Assembly: GCF_027531705.1 (NCBI RefSeq)
Contig: NZ_JAPZSP010000021.1
Location: 1-64,000 of the forward strand
Direction of reading: 5' to 3'
From: Flavobacterium sp.
GTDB lineage: Bacteria; Bacteroidota; Bacteroidia; Flavobacteriales; Flavobacteriaceae
Length of the DNA stretch: 64,000 nt
Part shown: positions 32,485 through 42,000 of the stretch, one piece after another
How positions within the stretch are numbered: position 1 is the stretch's first letter
Layout of the letters: each line of letters opens with the position of its first letter
Notes under the pieces: generated by a model
Databases searched by the model: none
Seen by the model: the letters and a program-made list of their open reading frames with translations, nothing else
Told to the model about the DNA's origin: nothing
Program-made: the position numbers and the translations under genes

Positions 32485-33474
32485 ATGAGAGTTGCTGTAG
32501 TTGGCGCAACCGGTATGGTTGGTGAAGTAATGCTTCAAGTTTTAGCAGAAAGAAATTTTCCTGTAACCGAATTAATTCCTGTGGCTTCCGAAAAGTCTGT
32601 TGGAAAAGAAATTGAGTTTAAAGGAACAAAATATAAAGTAGTTGGTTTGCAAACAGCTGTCGACATGCGACCAGATATTGCATTGTTTTCTGCTGGTGGC
32701 GAAACTTCATTAGCTTGGGCTCCAAAGTTTGCAGAAGTGGGTACAACCGTAATTGACAATTCTTCTGCATGGAGAATGGATCAAACCAAAAAATTAATCG
32801 TTCCAGAAATCAATGCTTCTGAATTGACAAAAGAAGATAAAATTATAGCCAATCCAAATTGTTCAACAATCCAGATGGTCATGGTTTTAGCACCATTGCA
32901 TAAAAAATATAAAATCAAAAGAGTAATTGTTTCTACTTACCAGTCGATTACTGGAACTGGTGTTAAAGCAGTACAACAATTAGAAAACGAATACGCTGGA
33001 GTTCAAGGCGAAATGGCATATAAATATCCAATTCACCGAAACGCAATTCCTCATTGTGATAGTTTTGAAGAAAACGGATACACTAAAGAAGAAATGAAAT
33101 TGGTTCGTGAAACTCAAAAAATCATTGGCGACAAAACAATAGCTGTTACAGCAACTGCTGTTCGTGTGCCAATAGTTGGTGGTCATAGCGAAGCAGTAAA
33201 TGTTGAATTTGTAAACGATTTTAACGTAAGTGAAATTAGAGAAATTCTTCATCACACGGATGGTGTTACTGTTCAAGATAATTTAGATACTTTCTCGTAT
33301 CCAATGCCTTTGTTTGCTCAAGGGAAAGACGATGTTTTTGTTGGTAGAATCCGTCGTGATGAAAGTCAACCGAACTCTTTAAATATGTGGATTGTTGCTG
33401 ATAATTTAAGAAAAGGAGCTGCTACCAATACAATTCAAATTGCTGAATATTTGGTTGTAAATAATTTAGTGTAA
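32485..33474 (+). CDS. asd: Aspartate-semialdehyde dehydrogenase
   Basis: Reduces aspartyl phosphate to aspartate semialdehyde with NADPH, the branch point to lysine/diaminopimelate, threonine and methionine. 329 residues from the ATG at 32485, where the Rossmann motif MRVAVVGATGMVGEVM begins at once; an in-frame start 39 bp upstream lies in the promoter. The catalytic Cys126 is in ANPNCSTIQMV, and the substrate/dimer motifs ALFSAGGETS and VRVPIVGGHSEAVNVEF are present. It has its own promoter; the peptidase gene starts 15 bp downstream and may share the transcript. Confidence 0.96.
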   Translation: MRVAVVGATGMVGEVMLQVLAERNFPVTELIPVASEKSVGKEIEFKGTKYKVVGLQTAVDMRPDIALFSAGGETSLAWAPKFAEVGTTVIDNSSAWRMDQTKKLIVPEINASELTKEDKIIANPNCSTIQMVMVLAPLHKKYKIKRVIVSTYQSITGTGVKAVQQLENEYAGVQGEMAYKYPIHRNAIPHCDSFEENGYTKEEMKLVRETQKIIGDKTIAVTATAVRVPIVGGHSEAVNVEFVNDFNVSEIREILHHTDGVTVQDNLDTFSYPMPLFAQGKDDVFVGRIRRDESQPNSLNMWIVADNLRKGAATNTIQIAEYLVVNNLV

Positions 33475-33489
33475 TCTAATTTAAATAAA

Positions 33490-35628
33490 ATGAAAAAAAT
33501 AGCACTTATAACTTCATTGTTTTTTATGGCAAATAGTAATGCTCAAGTTAGGTTAGTTGAGGTATCTGCAAAATCATCTCAAATAGTTTACCCTAAAACG
33601 ACACAAGTCAAACATATTGATACTTACTTTGGTACTGAGATTGATGATGTATACCATTGGTTAGAAGATGATAAATCCAAAGAAACAGAAGAATGGGTAA
33701 AAGCTCAAAATGTGGTTACAAATGACTATTTGGGTAAAATTCCTTTTAGAAATGAACTAAAAGAGAAAATGACAAAGTTGTGGAACTATGAAAAAATAAG
33801 TGCGCCATTTGTAGAGGGAAATTATACATACTATTATAAAAACAATGGATTGCAAAATCAATCTGTGTTATACCGTCAAGACAAAAAAGGTGTCGAACAG
33901 GTGTTTTTAGACCCAAATACTTTTTCTAAAGATGGAACAACTTCTTTAGATAATGTTAGTTTTTCTAAAGATGGTTCATTGGTTGCCTATTCAATTTCAG
34001 AATCTGGGAGTGATTGGAGAAAAGTGATTTTTTTAGATGTAATCACTATGAAAAAAAAGACAGATATTTTGATAGATGTTAAGTTTAGCGGACTTTCTTG
34101 GAAAGGTAATGAAGGGATTTATTATTCAAGTTACGACAAACCAAAAGGAAGTGAGTTAAGTGCTAAAACGGAACAACATAAATTGTATTTCCATAAGTTA
34201 GGAACAATTCAGAAAACAGATAAAGTTATTTTTGGGGATAAAGAAAAATACCGATATGTTACTGGTACAGTTTCTGAAGATAATAATTATTTAACTATTT
34301 CAGCAGCAAACTCAACTTCGGGAAATGAATTGTTTATCCAAGATTTAAAGAATCCAAAAGGAACTTTAGTCAAAATAAATGAGGGTTTTGATTATGATGT
34401 TGATGTTATTGATAATGTTGGTTCAAAAATATTTTTACTAACAAATTATGATGCTCCTAACAAAAAAGTTGTGGCATTTGATATGTCAAATCCTTCTCCA
34501 AATAAATGGGAAGATGTGATTAGTGAAACTCAAAATGTTTTGTCAGTATCGACAGGATCAGGATACATTTTTGCAAATTATCTAAGAGATGCAGTTTCTT
34601 ATGTTTTACAGTATAATTATGACGGAAAATTAGTTAGCCAAATTGAACTTCCTGGAGTTGGAACAGTTTCTGGATTTAGCGGTAAAAAAGAAGATAAAAT
34701 ACTTTACTATTCATTTACAAATTACATAACGCCAGGTAGTATATACTCTTATATACCGGGTAGACAAATATCTGACTTATATAGAAGGCCTAAGATTGAG
34801 TTTAATAGTGATGATTATATAACAAAACAAGTATTTTATAATTCAAAAGACGGTACAAGAGTTCCAATGATTATTACCTATAAAAAAGGATTAGATTTAA
34901 ACGGTAAAAACCCAACAATTCTTTATGGTTATGGAGGATTCAACATAAGTATCACACCAAGTTTTGGAATAGCTAATGCAATTTGGTTGCAAAATAACGG
35001 TATTCTAGCGGTTGCAAATATACGTGGTGGTGGCGAATACGGTAAAAAATGGCATGATATGGGAACCAAAATGGAGAAACAAAACGTTTTTGATGATTTC
35101 ATTGCGGCAGCAGAATATTTGTTTAAAGAAAAATACACATCTTCTGATTATCTGGCGTTAAAAGGCGGTTCAAATGGAGGATTATTGGTTGGTGCAGTTA
35201 TGACTCAAAGACCAGATTTAGCAAGAGTTGCATTGCCGGCAGTTGGTGTGTTAGACATGTTGCGTTACCATACATTCACAGCAGGAGCTGGTTGGGCTTA
35301 TGATTATGGAACTGCAGAAGAATCTAAAGAAATGTTTCAGTATTTATTGAAGTATTCTCCAGTTCACAATGTGAAAAAAGGAGTTCAATATCCAGCAACA
35401 TTAATCACAACTGGTGATCACGATGATAGAGTAGTGCCAGCACATAGTTTTAAATTTGCAGCTCAATTACAAGAAGCTCAAAAAGGTGATTTTCCAACTT
35501 TAATCCGAATTGATGTAAAATCAGGTCATGGTGCTGGAAAATCAACAGCTGCTACTATTCAAGAAAATGCAGATATTCAAGCTTTCACTTTGTTTAATAT
35601 GGGGATTCAAAGATTGCCTCGTTACTAA
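33490..35628 (+). CDS. Prolyl oligopeptidase (S9A), exported
   Basis: 712 residues with signal peptide MKKIALITSLFFMANSNAQ, so it acts in the periplasm or at the surface. The N-terminal part has the S9A opening YPKTTQVKHIDTYFGTEIDDVYHWLEDDKS and a seven-bladed propeller. The alpha/beta-hydrolase domain (from about residue 440) carries GYGGFN, RGGGEYGKKWHDMG, the nucleophile Ser561 in GGSNGGLLVG, the acid in TGDHDDRVVP and the His in SGHGAGKS. It cleaves after proline in short peptides. It lies 15 bp after asd and before a strong terminator. Confidence 0.94.
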   Translation: MKKIALITSLFFMANSNAQVRLVEVSAKSSQIVYPKTTQVKHIDTYFGTEIDDVYHWLEDDKSKETEEWVKAQNVVTNDYLGKIPFRNELKEKMTKLWNYEKISAPFVEGNYTYYYKNNGLQNQSVLYRQDKKGVEQVFLDPNTFSKDGTTSLDNVSFSKDGSLVAYSISESGSDWRKVIFLDVITMKKKTDILIDVKFSGLSWKGNEGIYYSSYDKPKGSELSAKTEQHKLYFHKLGTIQKTDKVIFGDKEKYRYVTGTVSEDNNYLTISAANSTSGNELFIQDLKNPKGTLVKINEGFDYDVDVIDNVGSKIFLLTNYDAPNKKVVAFDMSNPSPNKWEDVISETQNVLSVSTGSGYIFANYLRDAVSYVLQYNYDGKLVSQIELPGVGTVSGFSGKKEDKILYYSFTNYITPGSIYSYIPGRQISDLYRRPKIEFNSDDYITKQVFYNSKDGTRVPMIITYKKGLDLNGKNPTILYGYGGFNISITPSFGIANAIWLQNNGILAVANIRGGGEYGKKWHDMGTKMEKQNVFDDFIAAAEYLFKEKYTSSDYLALKGGSNGGLLVGAVMTQRPDLARVALPAVGVLDMLRYHTFTAGAGWAYDYGTAEESKEMFQYLLKYSPVHNVKKGVQYPATLITTGDHDDRVVPAHSFKFAAQLQEAQKGDFPTLIRIDVKSGHGAGKSTAATIQENADIQAFTLFNMGIQRLPRY

Positions 35629-35642
35629 AATTAAATAATAAA

Positions 35643-35690
35643 AAACCCAATTGACTTTATATTTTGTTAAAATCAATTGGGTTTCTTTTT
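35643..35690 (+). terminator. Hairpin terminator after the prolyl oligopeptidase
   Basis: A 12 bp perfect stem: AAACCCAATTGA at 35643-35654 with TCAATTGGGTTT at 35673-35684, loop of 18 bases, then a T run. Confidence 0.8.
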
Positions 35691-35698
35691 AGGTTTCT

Positions 35699-35706
35699 TA
35701 GCTTTG
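35699..35706 (+). promoter_or_regulatory. Minus-7 box almost touching the next start codon
   Basis: TAGCTTTG matches TAnnTTTG and ends only 5 bp before the ATG at 35712. If used, transcription would begin at or next to the start codon and the mRNA would be leaderless. Confidence 0.4.
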
Positions 35707-35711
35707 CTTCG

Positions 35712-36065
35712 ATGAATAAAAAGTCTTTCATAACGAGTTTTTCCTTCGGACTAATTGTATTAGTAGCATTACTTTTACAAGCTTTTCACGCTGGGCATCA
35801 CTTAGAAGAACTTTTTGCCGAAAAACAATGCCACCATAAATACGATAAGTATAAAACTGAAATTTCGCACGCGCATCACGATTTTGATGATTGTTTTGTT
35901 TGCGAGTTCACTTTCAGTAATTACATTAATTCTACTTATTCTTTTTTTAAAATAGATAAAGTTGAGACTTCTCATTTTTATTCTTTTTTCTATTCTAAAG
36001 AAATTCTTCAATCGTTTCGAGGCAGTCTTTTTGCACTTCGAGCACCACCAACTTTTATTGTTTAA
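35712..36065 (+). CDS. Small His/Cys-rich exported or membrane-anchored protein
   Basis: 117 residues from the ATG at 35712; an earlier in-frame start would begin inside the preceding terminator hairpin. Residues 6-27 are a hydrophobic helix (signal or anchor), then comes a His-rich stretch AFHAGHHLEELFAEKQCHHKYDKY, EISHAHHDFDDCFVCEF with a C-x2-C, and an aromatic tail. The clustering of His and Cys suggests metal binding. It resembles small proteins often found before TonB receptors for metals in Flavobacteriaceae. It precedes the TonB receptor by 68 bp on the same strand. Function is inferred from context only. Confidence 0.6.
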   Translation: MNKKSFITSFSFGLIVLVALLLQAFHAGHHLEELFAEKQCHHKYDKYKTEISHAHHDFDDCFVCEFTFSNYINSTYSFFKIDKVETSHFYSFFYSKEILQSFRGSLFALRAPPTFIV

Positions 36066-36133
36066 ATCAATTTAATTCTATTCTAATTTTTTGGAATTGA
36101 TACCTATTTATTTTTAACAATAAAAACATTTAC

Positions 36134-38341
36134 ATGAAATCATATTTACTCGCCTTCTTTTTAGGGCTATCAATACTTGCGTCAGCGCAAAATAAAGTCA
36201 TTGGAACAATTTCCAACAATCAAAACCAACCTTTTTCGGGTGTGATTATTTCAATTCCAGAAATTCATAAAGAAACAACTTCTGACCAAAACGGGAAATA
36301 TTTTTTAAATAATTTACCAAATGGAAATTTCAAAATAATTTTCAAACATATTGGTTTTGAAACCGTGACAAAAGACTTAAAAATCAATCAAAAGGAAACA
36401 ATTATAAATGTTGTTTTACAAGAAGAAACACATCAGATGGATGAAGTTATTGTATCGACAGCTTTCAACAAATTGCAATCGCAAAATGTAATGAAAGTTG
36501 AACATCAATCACTAAAATCGCTTTCGCAAAAAGGAACATCAACACTTATTGAAGGATTAGCAACAATTCCAGGAGTTTCGCAAGTTTCTACTGGAACTTC
36601 AATCGGAAAACCAGTTATTCGTGGTTTGAGTGGCAATCGCGTTTTGGTTTACTCGCAAGGCGTTCGTATGGAAAATCAACAGTTTGGCGAAGAACATGGT
36701 TTAGGTCTAAATGATGCCGGAATAGAAAGTGTTGAGGTTATCAAAGGACCAGCTTCGTTGCTTTATGGTTCAGATGCGATTGGTGGCGTTTTGTATTTTA
36801 ATCCAGAAAAATTTGGAAAGCAGAATTCCTCGGAGTTAAATTTTAACCAAAAATATTTTTCAAATACTAATGGATTTAATTCGTCAGTTGGCTATAAATT
36901 ATCGGGTGAAGATTTGAAATTTTCTACTAGAATAAGTAATAATAAGCATGCCGATTATAAAATTCCTGATGGAAACCGAGTAACAAATACACGTTATAAT
37001 GAATTGGATTTTAAAACGGGTTTAGGATATTCTAACGCATTTTTTTCTACTGTTTTTAGATATAATTTTAACCGATTAGATTTGGGAATTCCAGAAGAAG
37101 GAATTGCTGAACAATCAACTTCTAAAAAAACAGATTTTCCTAAACAAGGAGTTTTTAGCCAAGTTTTTAGTTTAAATAACAGCATTTATTTTAAAAATTC
37201 TAAGTTAGATGCTGACTTAGGTTATATCTTGAATGACAGAAGTGAATTTGAAGATAGTGATGTTGCTATTTTGCAAATGAAACTAAAAACATTCAATTAT
37301 AATGTAAAATATTATTTGCCTAAACTGGGAAATTTTGAATCTATTATTGGAGCACAAGGAATGCACCAAACCAATGAAAATTTCGGAGAAGAATTTCTAA
37401 TTCCAAATGCAACTACAAATGATTTGGGCGTTTTCGGAACTGTAAATTATGAATGGAATAAAAATGTAGTGCAAGCCGGAATTCGTTTTGATTCTAGAAA
37501 AATAACATCTGAAACTAATGGTGTTTTAGGCGAAGAAGGCTATTTTGAAGCAATTGAAAAAAAATATGAAAGTTTCAATTCTTCTTTAGGTTTCAAAACT
37601 AATTTGAAAGAAAATATAATTCTTCGTGTGAATTTGGCATCTGGATTTAGAGCTCCAAATTTGGCTGAACTAACTTCAAATGGAGTTCACGAAGGAAGCA
37701 ATCGTTATGAAATTGGGAATTCTGATTTAGAAAATGAACAAAATTTTCAAACCGATTTGAATTTGGAATACAGAAATTCACATTTTGAATTATTTGCCAA
37801 CGGATTTTACAATCACATCAACAATTATATTTTTATTTCGCCAAATGGAACTACAATTGACGAAAATGAAGTTTATGATTACCTTCAAGCTAATGCTGCT
37901 TTATATGGTGGAGAAGCAGGAATTCATTTTCATCCGCATCCTATTGATTGGCTTCATGTTACAAGTAGTTTTGAAAATGTTACTGGAAAAAAACAAAACG
38001 GCGACAATTTGCCATTAATTCCAGCAAACAAATGGAATAATGCAATCAAAACCGAATTCAAACCAACTAAGTATTTCAAAGATAGTTTTGCTGTAGTAAA
38101 TATTGAATATGTTTTCAATCAAAATAATCCAAGTCTGTTTGAAACAAAATCAAATGATTATACTTTGTTAAATCTTGGTTTTGGAGGAAAAGTAACTTTT
38201 GGAAAAATGATTTTTGATGTCAACTTGAACGCCAATAATTTGTTGAATAAAACCTATGTTTCACATCTGTCAAGACTTAAAACGGATGGAATACCCAATA
38301 TTGGAAGAAATGTAGTTTTAGGTTTAAACTTCAACATTTAA
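36134..38341 (+). CDS. TonB-dependent receptor, probable metal uptake
   Basis: 735 residues with signal peptide MKSYLLAFFLGLSILASAQ. Residues about 21-105 form a carboxypeptidase-regulatory-like beta-sandwich (GTISNNQNQPFSGVIISI ... DQNGKYFLNNLPNG), common in Bacteroidota receptors. The plug follows (VMKVEHQSLKSL ... VIRGLSGNRVLVYSQGVRMENQQFGEEHG ... GPASLLYGSDAIGGVLYF), then a 22-strand barrel ending VLGLNFNI. The plug loop with GNRVLVYSQGVRMENQ and EEHG resembles ZnuD-type and other metal receptors, and the His-rich small protein just upstream agrees. Substrate (zinc, copper or a siderophore) is inferred, not shown. Confidence 0.85.
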   Translation: MKSYLLAFFLGLSILASAQNKVIGTISNNQNQPFSGVIISIPEIHKETTSDQNGKYFLNNLPNGNFKIIFKHIGFETVTKDLKINQKETIINVVLQEETHQMDEVIVSTAFNKLQSQNVMKVEHQSLKSLSQKGTSTLIEGLATIPGVSQVSTGTSIGKPVIRGLSGNRVLVYSQGVRMENQQFGEEHGLGLNDAGIESVEVIKGPASLLYGSDAIGGVLYFNPEKFGKQNSSELNFNQKYFSNTNGFNSSVGYKLSGEDLKFSTRISNNKHADYKIPDGNRVTNTRYNELDFKTGLGYSNAFFSTVFRYNFNRLDLGIPEEGIAEQSTSKKTDFPKQGVFSQVFSLNNSIYFKNSKLDADLGYILNDRSEFEDSDVAILQMKLKTFNYNVKYYLPKLGNFESIIGAQGMHQTNENFGEEFLIPNATTNDLGVFGTVNYEWNKNVVQAGIRFDSRKITSETNGVLGEEGYFEAIEKKYESFNSSLGFKTNLKENIILRVNLASGFRAPNLAELTSNGVHEGSNRYEIGNSDLENEQNFQTDLNLEYRNSHFELFANGFYNHINNYIFISPNGTTIDENEVYDYLQANAALYGGEAGIHFHPHPIDWLHVTSSFENVTGKKQNGDNLPLIPANKWNNAIKTEFKPTKYFKDSFAVVNIEYVFNQNNPSLFETKSNDYTLLNLGFGGKVTFGKMIFDVNLNANNLLNKTYVSHLSRLKTDGIPNIGRNVVLGLNFNI

Positions 38342-38360
38342 AAGGAGATTATTTAAACTA

Positions 38361-38392
38361 AAAAGTGCTTCTATATCGGAAGCACTTTTTTT
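38361..38392. terminator. Bidirectional terminator between receptor and mtgA
   Basis: An 11 bp perfect stem, AAAAGTGCTTC at 38361-38371 with GAAGCACTTTT at 38379-38389, has a 7-base loop and A and T runs on either side. It serves two convergent genes; the mtgA stop codon begins in its distal T run. Confidence 0.88.
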
Positions 38393-39068
38393 AATAGTCT
38401 AATTTCACATAACGCATGTGTTTGACAATACGTGATTTTCTTCTTTCAATATAGGAAGACGAATTAGTAGCCTTATATTTTCTTGGATTTGGGAGAATAG
38501 CTGCTATTCCAGCTGCTTCAAATTTTGTTAAATCGTTGGCACTTTTTCTATACCAATGTTGAGAAGCCGCTTCAATACCATAAACACCATCACCCATTTC
38601 TATTGAATTGAGATAGACTTCCATAATACGTTCTTTACTCCAAAAAATCTCTATTAATACTGTAAAATAAGCTTCTAATCCTTTGCGCAAATAACTTCTT
38701 CCTTGCCATAAAAAAATATTTTTTGCGGTTTGTTGCGAAATCGTGCTTCCGCCTTTTAAACGCTTTCCTTTACTGTTGTTTTTAACTGCTTTTTGAATGG
38801 CGCTAAAATCAAATCCGTAATGCGTTAAGAAAGTTCCATCTTCGCTAGCAATAACCGCTTTCTGAATATTAGGTGAGATTTCTTCAATCGGAACCCAATC
38901 GTGACTTAAAACCATTTCTTTTCCAGCCGATTTGTTTTCGATGGCTCTAATTGCCATTAAAGGTGTATAAGGAATAGGAATCCATCTAAAAAGGATAACC
39001 AACACAATTGAAATGGCAAAGAACCATAACATTGATTTTTTTATAAAATGAAAAATTTTTCTAAACAT
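38391..39068 (-). CDS. mtgA: Monofunctional peptidoglycan transglycosylase
   Basis: Polymerises lipid II into glycan strands (GT51 family) on the outer face of the inner membrane. 225 residues: a membrane anchor at 12-28 (SMLWFFAISIVLVILF), then the GT51 motifs: catalytic Glu76 in IASEDGTFLTHYGFD, the motif RLKGGSTISQQTAKNIFLW (about 104-122), the second Glu in KERIMEVYLNSIEMGDGVYGIEAAS and AAILPNPRKY. No transpeptidase domain follows. It starts 15 bp after the giant FN3 protein gene on the same strand, in the same direction of transcription. Confidence 0.95.
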   Translation of the reverse strand: MFRKIFHFIKKSMLWFFAISIVLVILFRWIPIPYTPLMAIRAIENKSAGKEMVLSHDWVPIEEISPNIQKAVIASEDGTFLTHYGFDFSAIQKAVKNNSKGKRLKGGSTISQQTAKNIFLWQGRSYLRKGLEAYFTVLIEIFWSKERIMEVYLNSIEMGDGVYGIEAASQHWYRKSANDLTKFEAAGIAAILPNPRKYKATNSSSYIERRKSRIVKHMRYVKLDY

Positions 39069-39083
39069 TTACATGATTAAATT

Positions 39084-42000
39084 TTAGTTTTTGATAAATT
39101 TTATTGTTTTGATTTTATCATCAGAAGTAATTTTAGCAAAATAAATACCCGTAGCGTAATTGGCTATATTTAATTTTACTAAAGTGGAATCAAAATTTGA
39201 TTCGTTAACAATTTGACCATTATAATTATAAATTGTAACCGATTCAATTTTATTATTATTTTCAATTGTTAACTCATTATTGGCTGGATTTGGATAATAT
39301 TTTAAACTTTCGAAATCAAAATTAGTTGATGTTAATGAAGCAGTAGGACTAAAAGTTAAATTGTCTAAATAAGCATTGTCTTGTATTGTTTTTCCAACAT
39401 GTTGAAGTGAAATTCTAATATTACTACCAATATATTGAGATAGATTATACTCAAAAGATTGATTTGAATTGATACTTCTATTTAATAAATTAGATTCAAT
39501 TTCATCTATGATAGTACCATTTACGATGACTCTAAATTTTGAATAGTCAGCATTATCGGCAAAAGTTTGATTCAGATCGAACTTCATGAATAAACTAGTA
39601 GTTGCAGTAGTGTTTACTTTCATGTTTAGTTTAGATATGCTATTTTGATTGTTTTCCCAAACATTTCCAAATGCATTCCATTCATTTCCAGAACTGCCTT
39701 TCATTTGTAAAATAGAATTTGAACTGTCTTCTTGATCCACAATAATAGAGGTTGTAGTGTTTTGAGTTCCCTCAAAAATTAAATCATTATTAATAGAATT
39801 AAAATTATAAATTAATCCACCATTTGGATTATTTATTATGTTGTTATAACCTTCTTTAAGTTCAAAATCATCAAATGCATTTGGATGACCACCAGAAGCT
39901 GAAAAATTAATGTAAAATGTATAGTTGCCAGAAACAATAGGTGTAAATGCTGTGTTTATTTTGAAATAGTTTGTTGTTGAATAGTTTGGATAGGTAGGTG
40001 TATGACTTAATTTGTTTTTCATAGATGGAAGTGTATTTCCTAGCCCAGTAAATAAAGAAATACTCTCTCCAGAATACGCATACCCTTTTTTGAACTTGTA
40101 ACTAAAGGTATAGGTTGTTCCTGCTTCTAAATAAAAAGTAGGAGTAAAAAGGTTGTGCGAGAAATCTCCAATTTTTAAAAAGTAGGTGTCGTCAAATCCT
40201 GTTAAAGGATAGCCAGATGTAGTTGAAGAGTTTCTTGATTCCCAGTTATAGCCATTTCCTTTTTTAAAACAATTTGGAAAAATATTCATTCCATATTCAG
40301 TCATCGAATTAAACTTTTCCATCCAAGGAAGTGGTTGCGGATTACATGTTGTGCTGAATTTTTTTGGACCTACAGACAAGCTAGAATTAGTGTTGCAAAC
40401 AGATCGTGTATAATAATCATATTTAGTTGAAGGAACAAGATTAGTGAGTAATTTGGAATTTGCATTTGTAACTTCTACAATTGTGCCTGTTCCAAGTGTA
40501 AATCCTTCCACACCATATTCTATCTCATAATTATTAGAATTTGTTTGCACTTGCCATGATATTAAAGCTGATGAATTTGTTTCATTACTCACATTAATAT
40601 CTATTGGCTCTGTGCAGTTTGATATATTCCCATAATATAAATCATCCATAATAATTAAAAAAGGGCTAAGATTACTGATTACTCCATCTAATTGAAAAGC
40701 AATGTGTTTAGCAATACCAGTATAATTTTCAAATGTAATTTCATATTCTTTACCTTGTATATCAAAATCGGTAAAACTTATATTTTGATAGGGAACAAAT
40801 GTACTTTTATCATAAGGATTTAAAATGGTCCCTATAGTTAACGTTCCATTTAAGTTTTCATAAATTGAATTGAGCCAAAACTTAATCTTTTTAGTAGCAT
40901 CAAAATCTTCCAAAAAAGGCGAAACTAAAAGTCCTTTTTTTATCAGGTAGGGAGAAGAACTGTCTTGAGTTTTAGATAATGAAACAACATAAGGAAAGCT
41001 ATTTACGTTTTCAAGAATAGTATAACTTGCGTCACTTGCGTTTTCATGAAATGTCCAACATTTCGACAAAGATTCAAGATAGGTTTGATTTGAATTAGGT
41101 GGCGTGAAATCTTCATAAAAAGGAGTGTTTTTAGTGCACGAAATTTTAAATTTATAGCGATTACTCCAAACACTACTACTTGATGATGAACAGTTGGCTC
41201 TTACTCTATACTCATAAACACCTTCTGTTAGTCCGTTTAATAGATATGAACTTGATGCTATATTACTTACTAAAGTACCTGTTGTAAATCCAGTAGAACC
41301 ATATTCAATTTCCCAGTTTATAGTATTTCCTTGATTGTTGTCATTCCATGCTAACGAAGCAGTATCGATACTAGTTTGATGTGCAATTAATTCGGTAGGT
41401 TTTGGGCATGGACTTTCTAAATATTCAAAATCATCAATATAAACTACGGCATTGTTACTACTTTCACTTATTTTTATTCCAATAAATTTGTCAGTGCCAT
41501 AATAATTTGAAAAATCAACCTCATATTGTGTCCAAGGTCCAGATGTGATAGATGATAAAAGAGTTATGTTTTGATAAGGGGTAAAAGTTGTATAATCATT
41601 ATCAGTAGATAATGTTCCAATAGTAAGTTGACAATCATATTCACTTTTAAGCCAGAATTTTATTCTTTTATAATTGTTAAAATCAATTAACCGTGGACTC
41701 ACTAGTATTACCTTATTGATAACATCTGCAATACCAGAACTTGTATTTTTTTTAATGAATATTGATTTTGTTCCGCTATGTTTTAAATAAGTTGATGGGT
41801 TGATAAATGTTCCTGGAGACCAAAAACTTGAATTTATGATTGGTGTTATTCTTTTCCAACAATTTTTTATGTCTCCAACTGTTTGATCATCAAAGCTAGT
41901 TGTATATCCAGCAGTAATTCCTTCGCATTTTGTTGTAAATGTTTGTTTTTTTGTCCAATTGCTATACTCCGTGCCACATTTAGAACGGATGTAAAAATCA

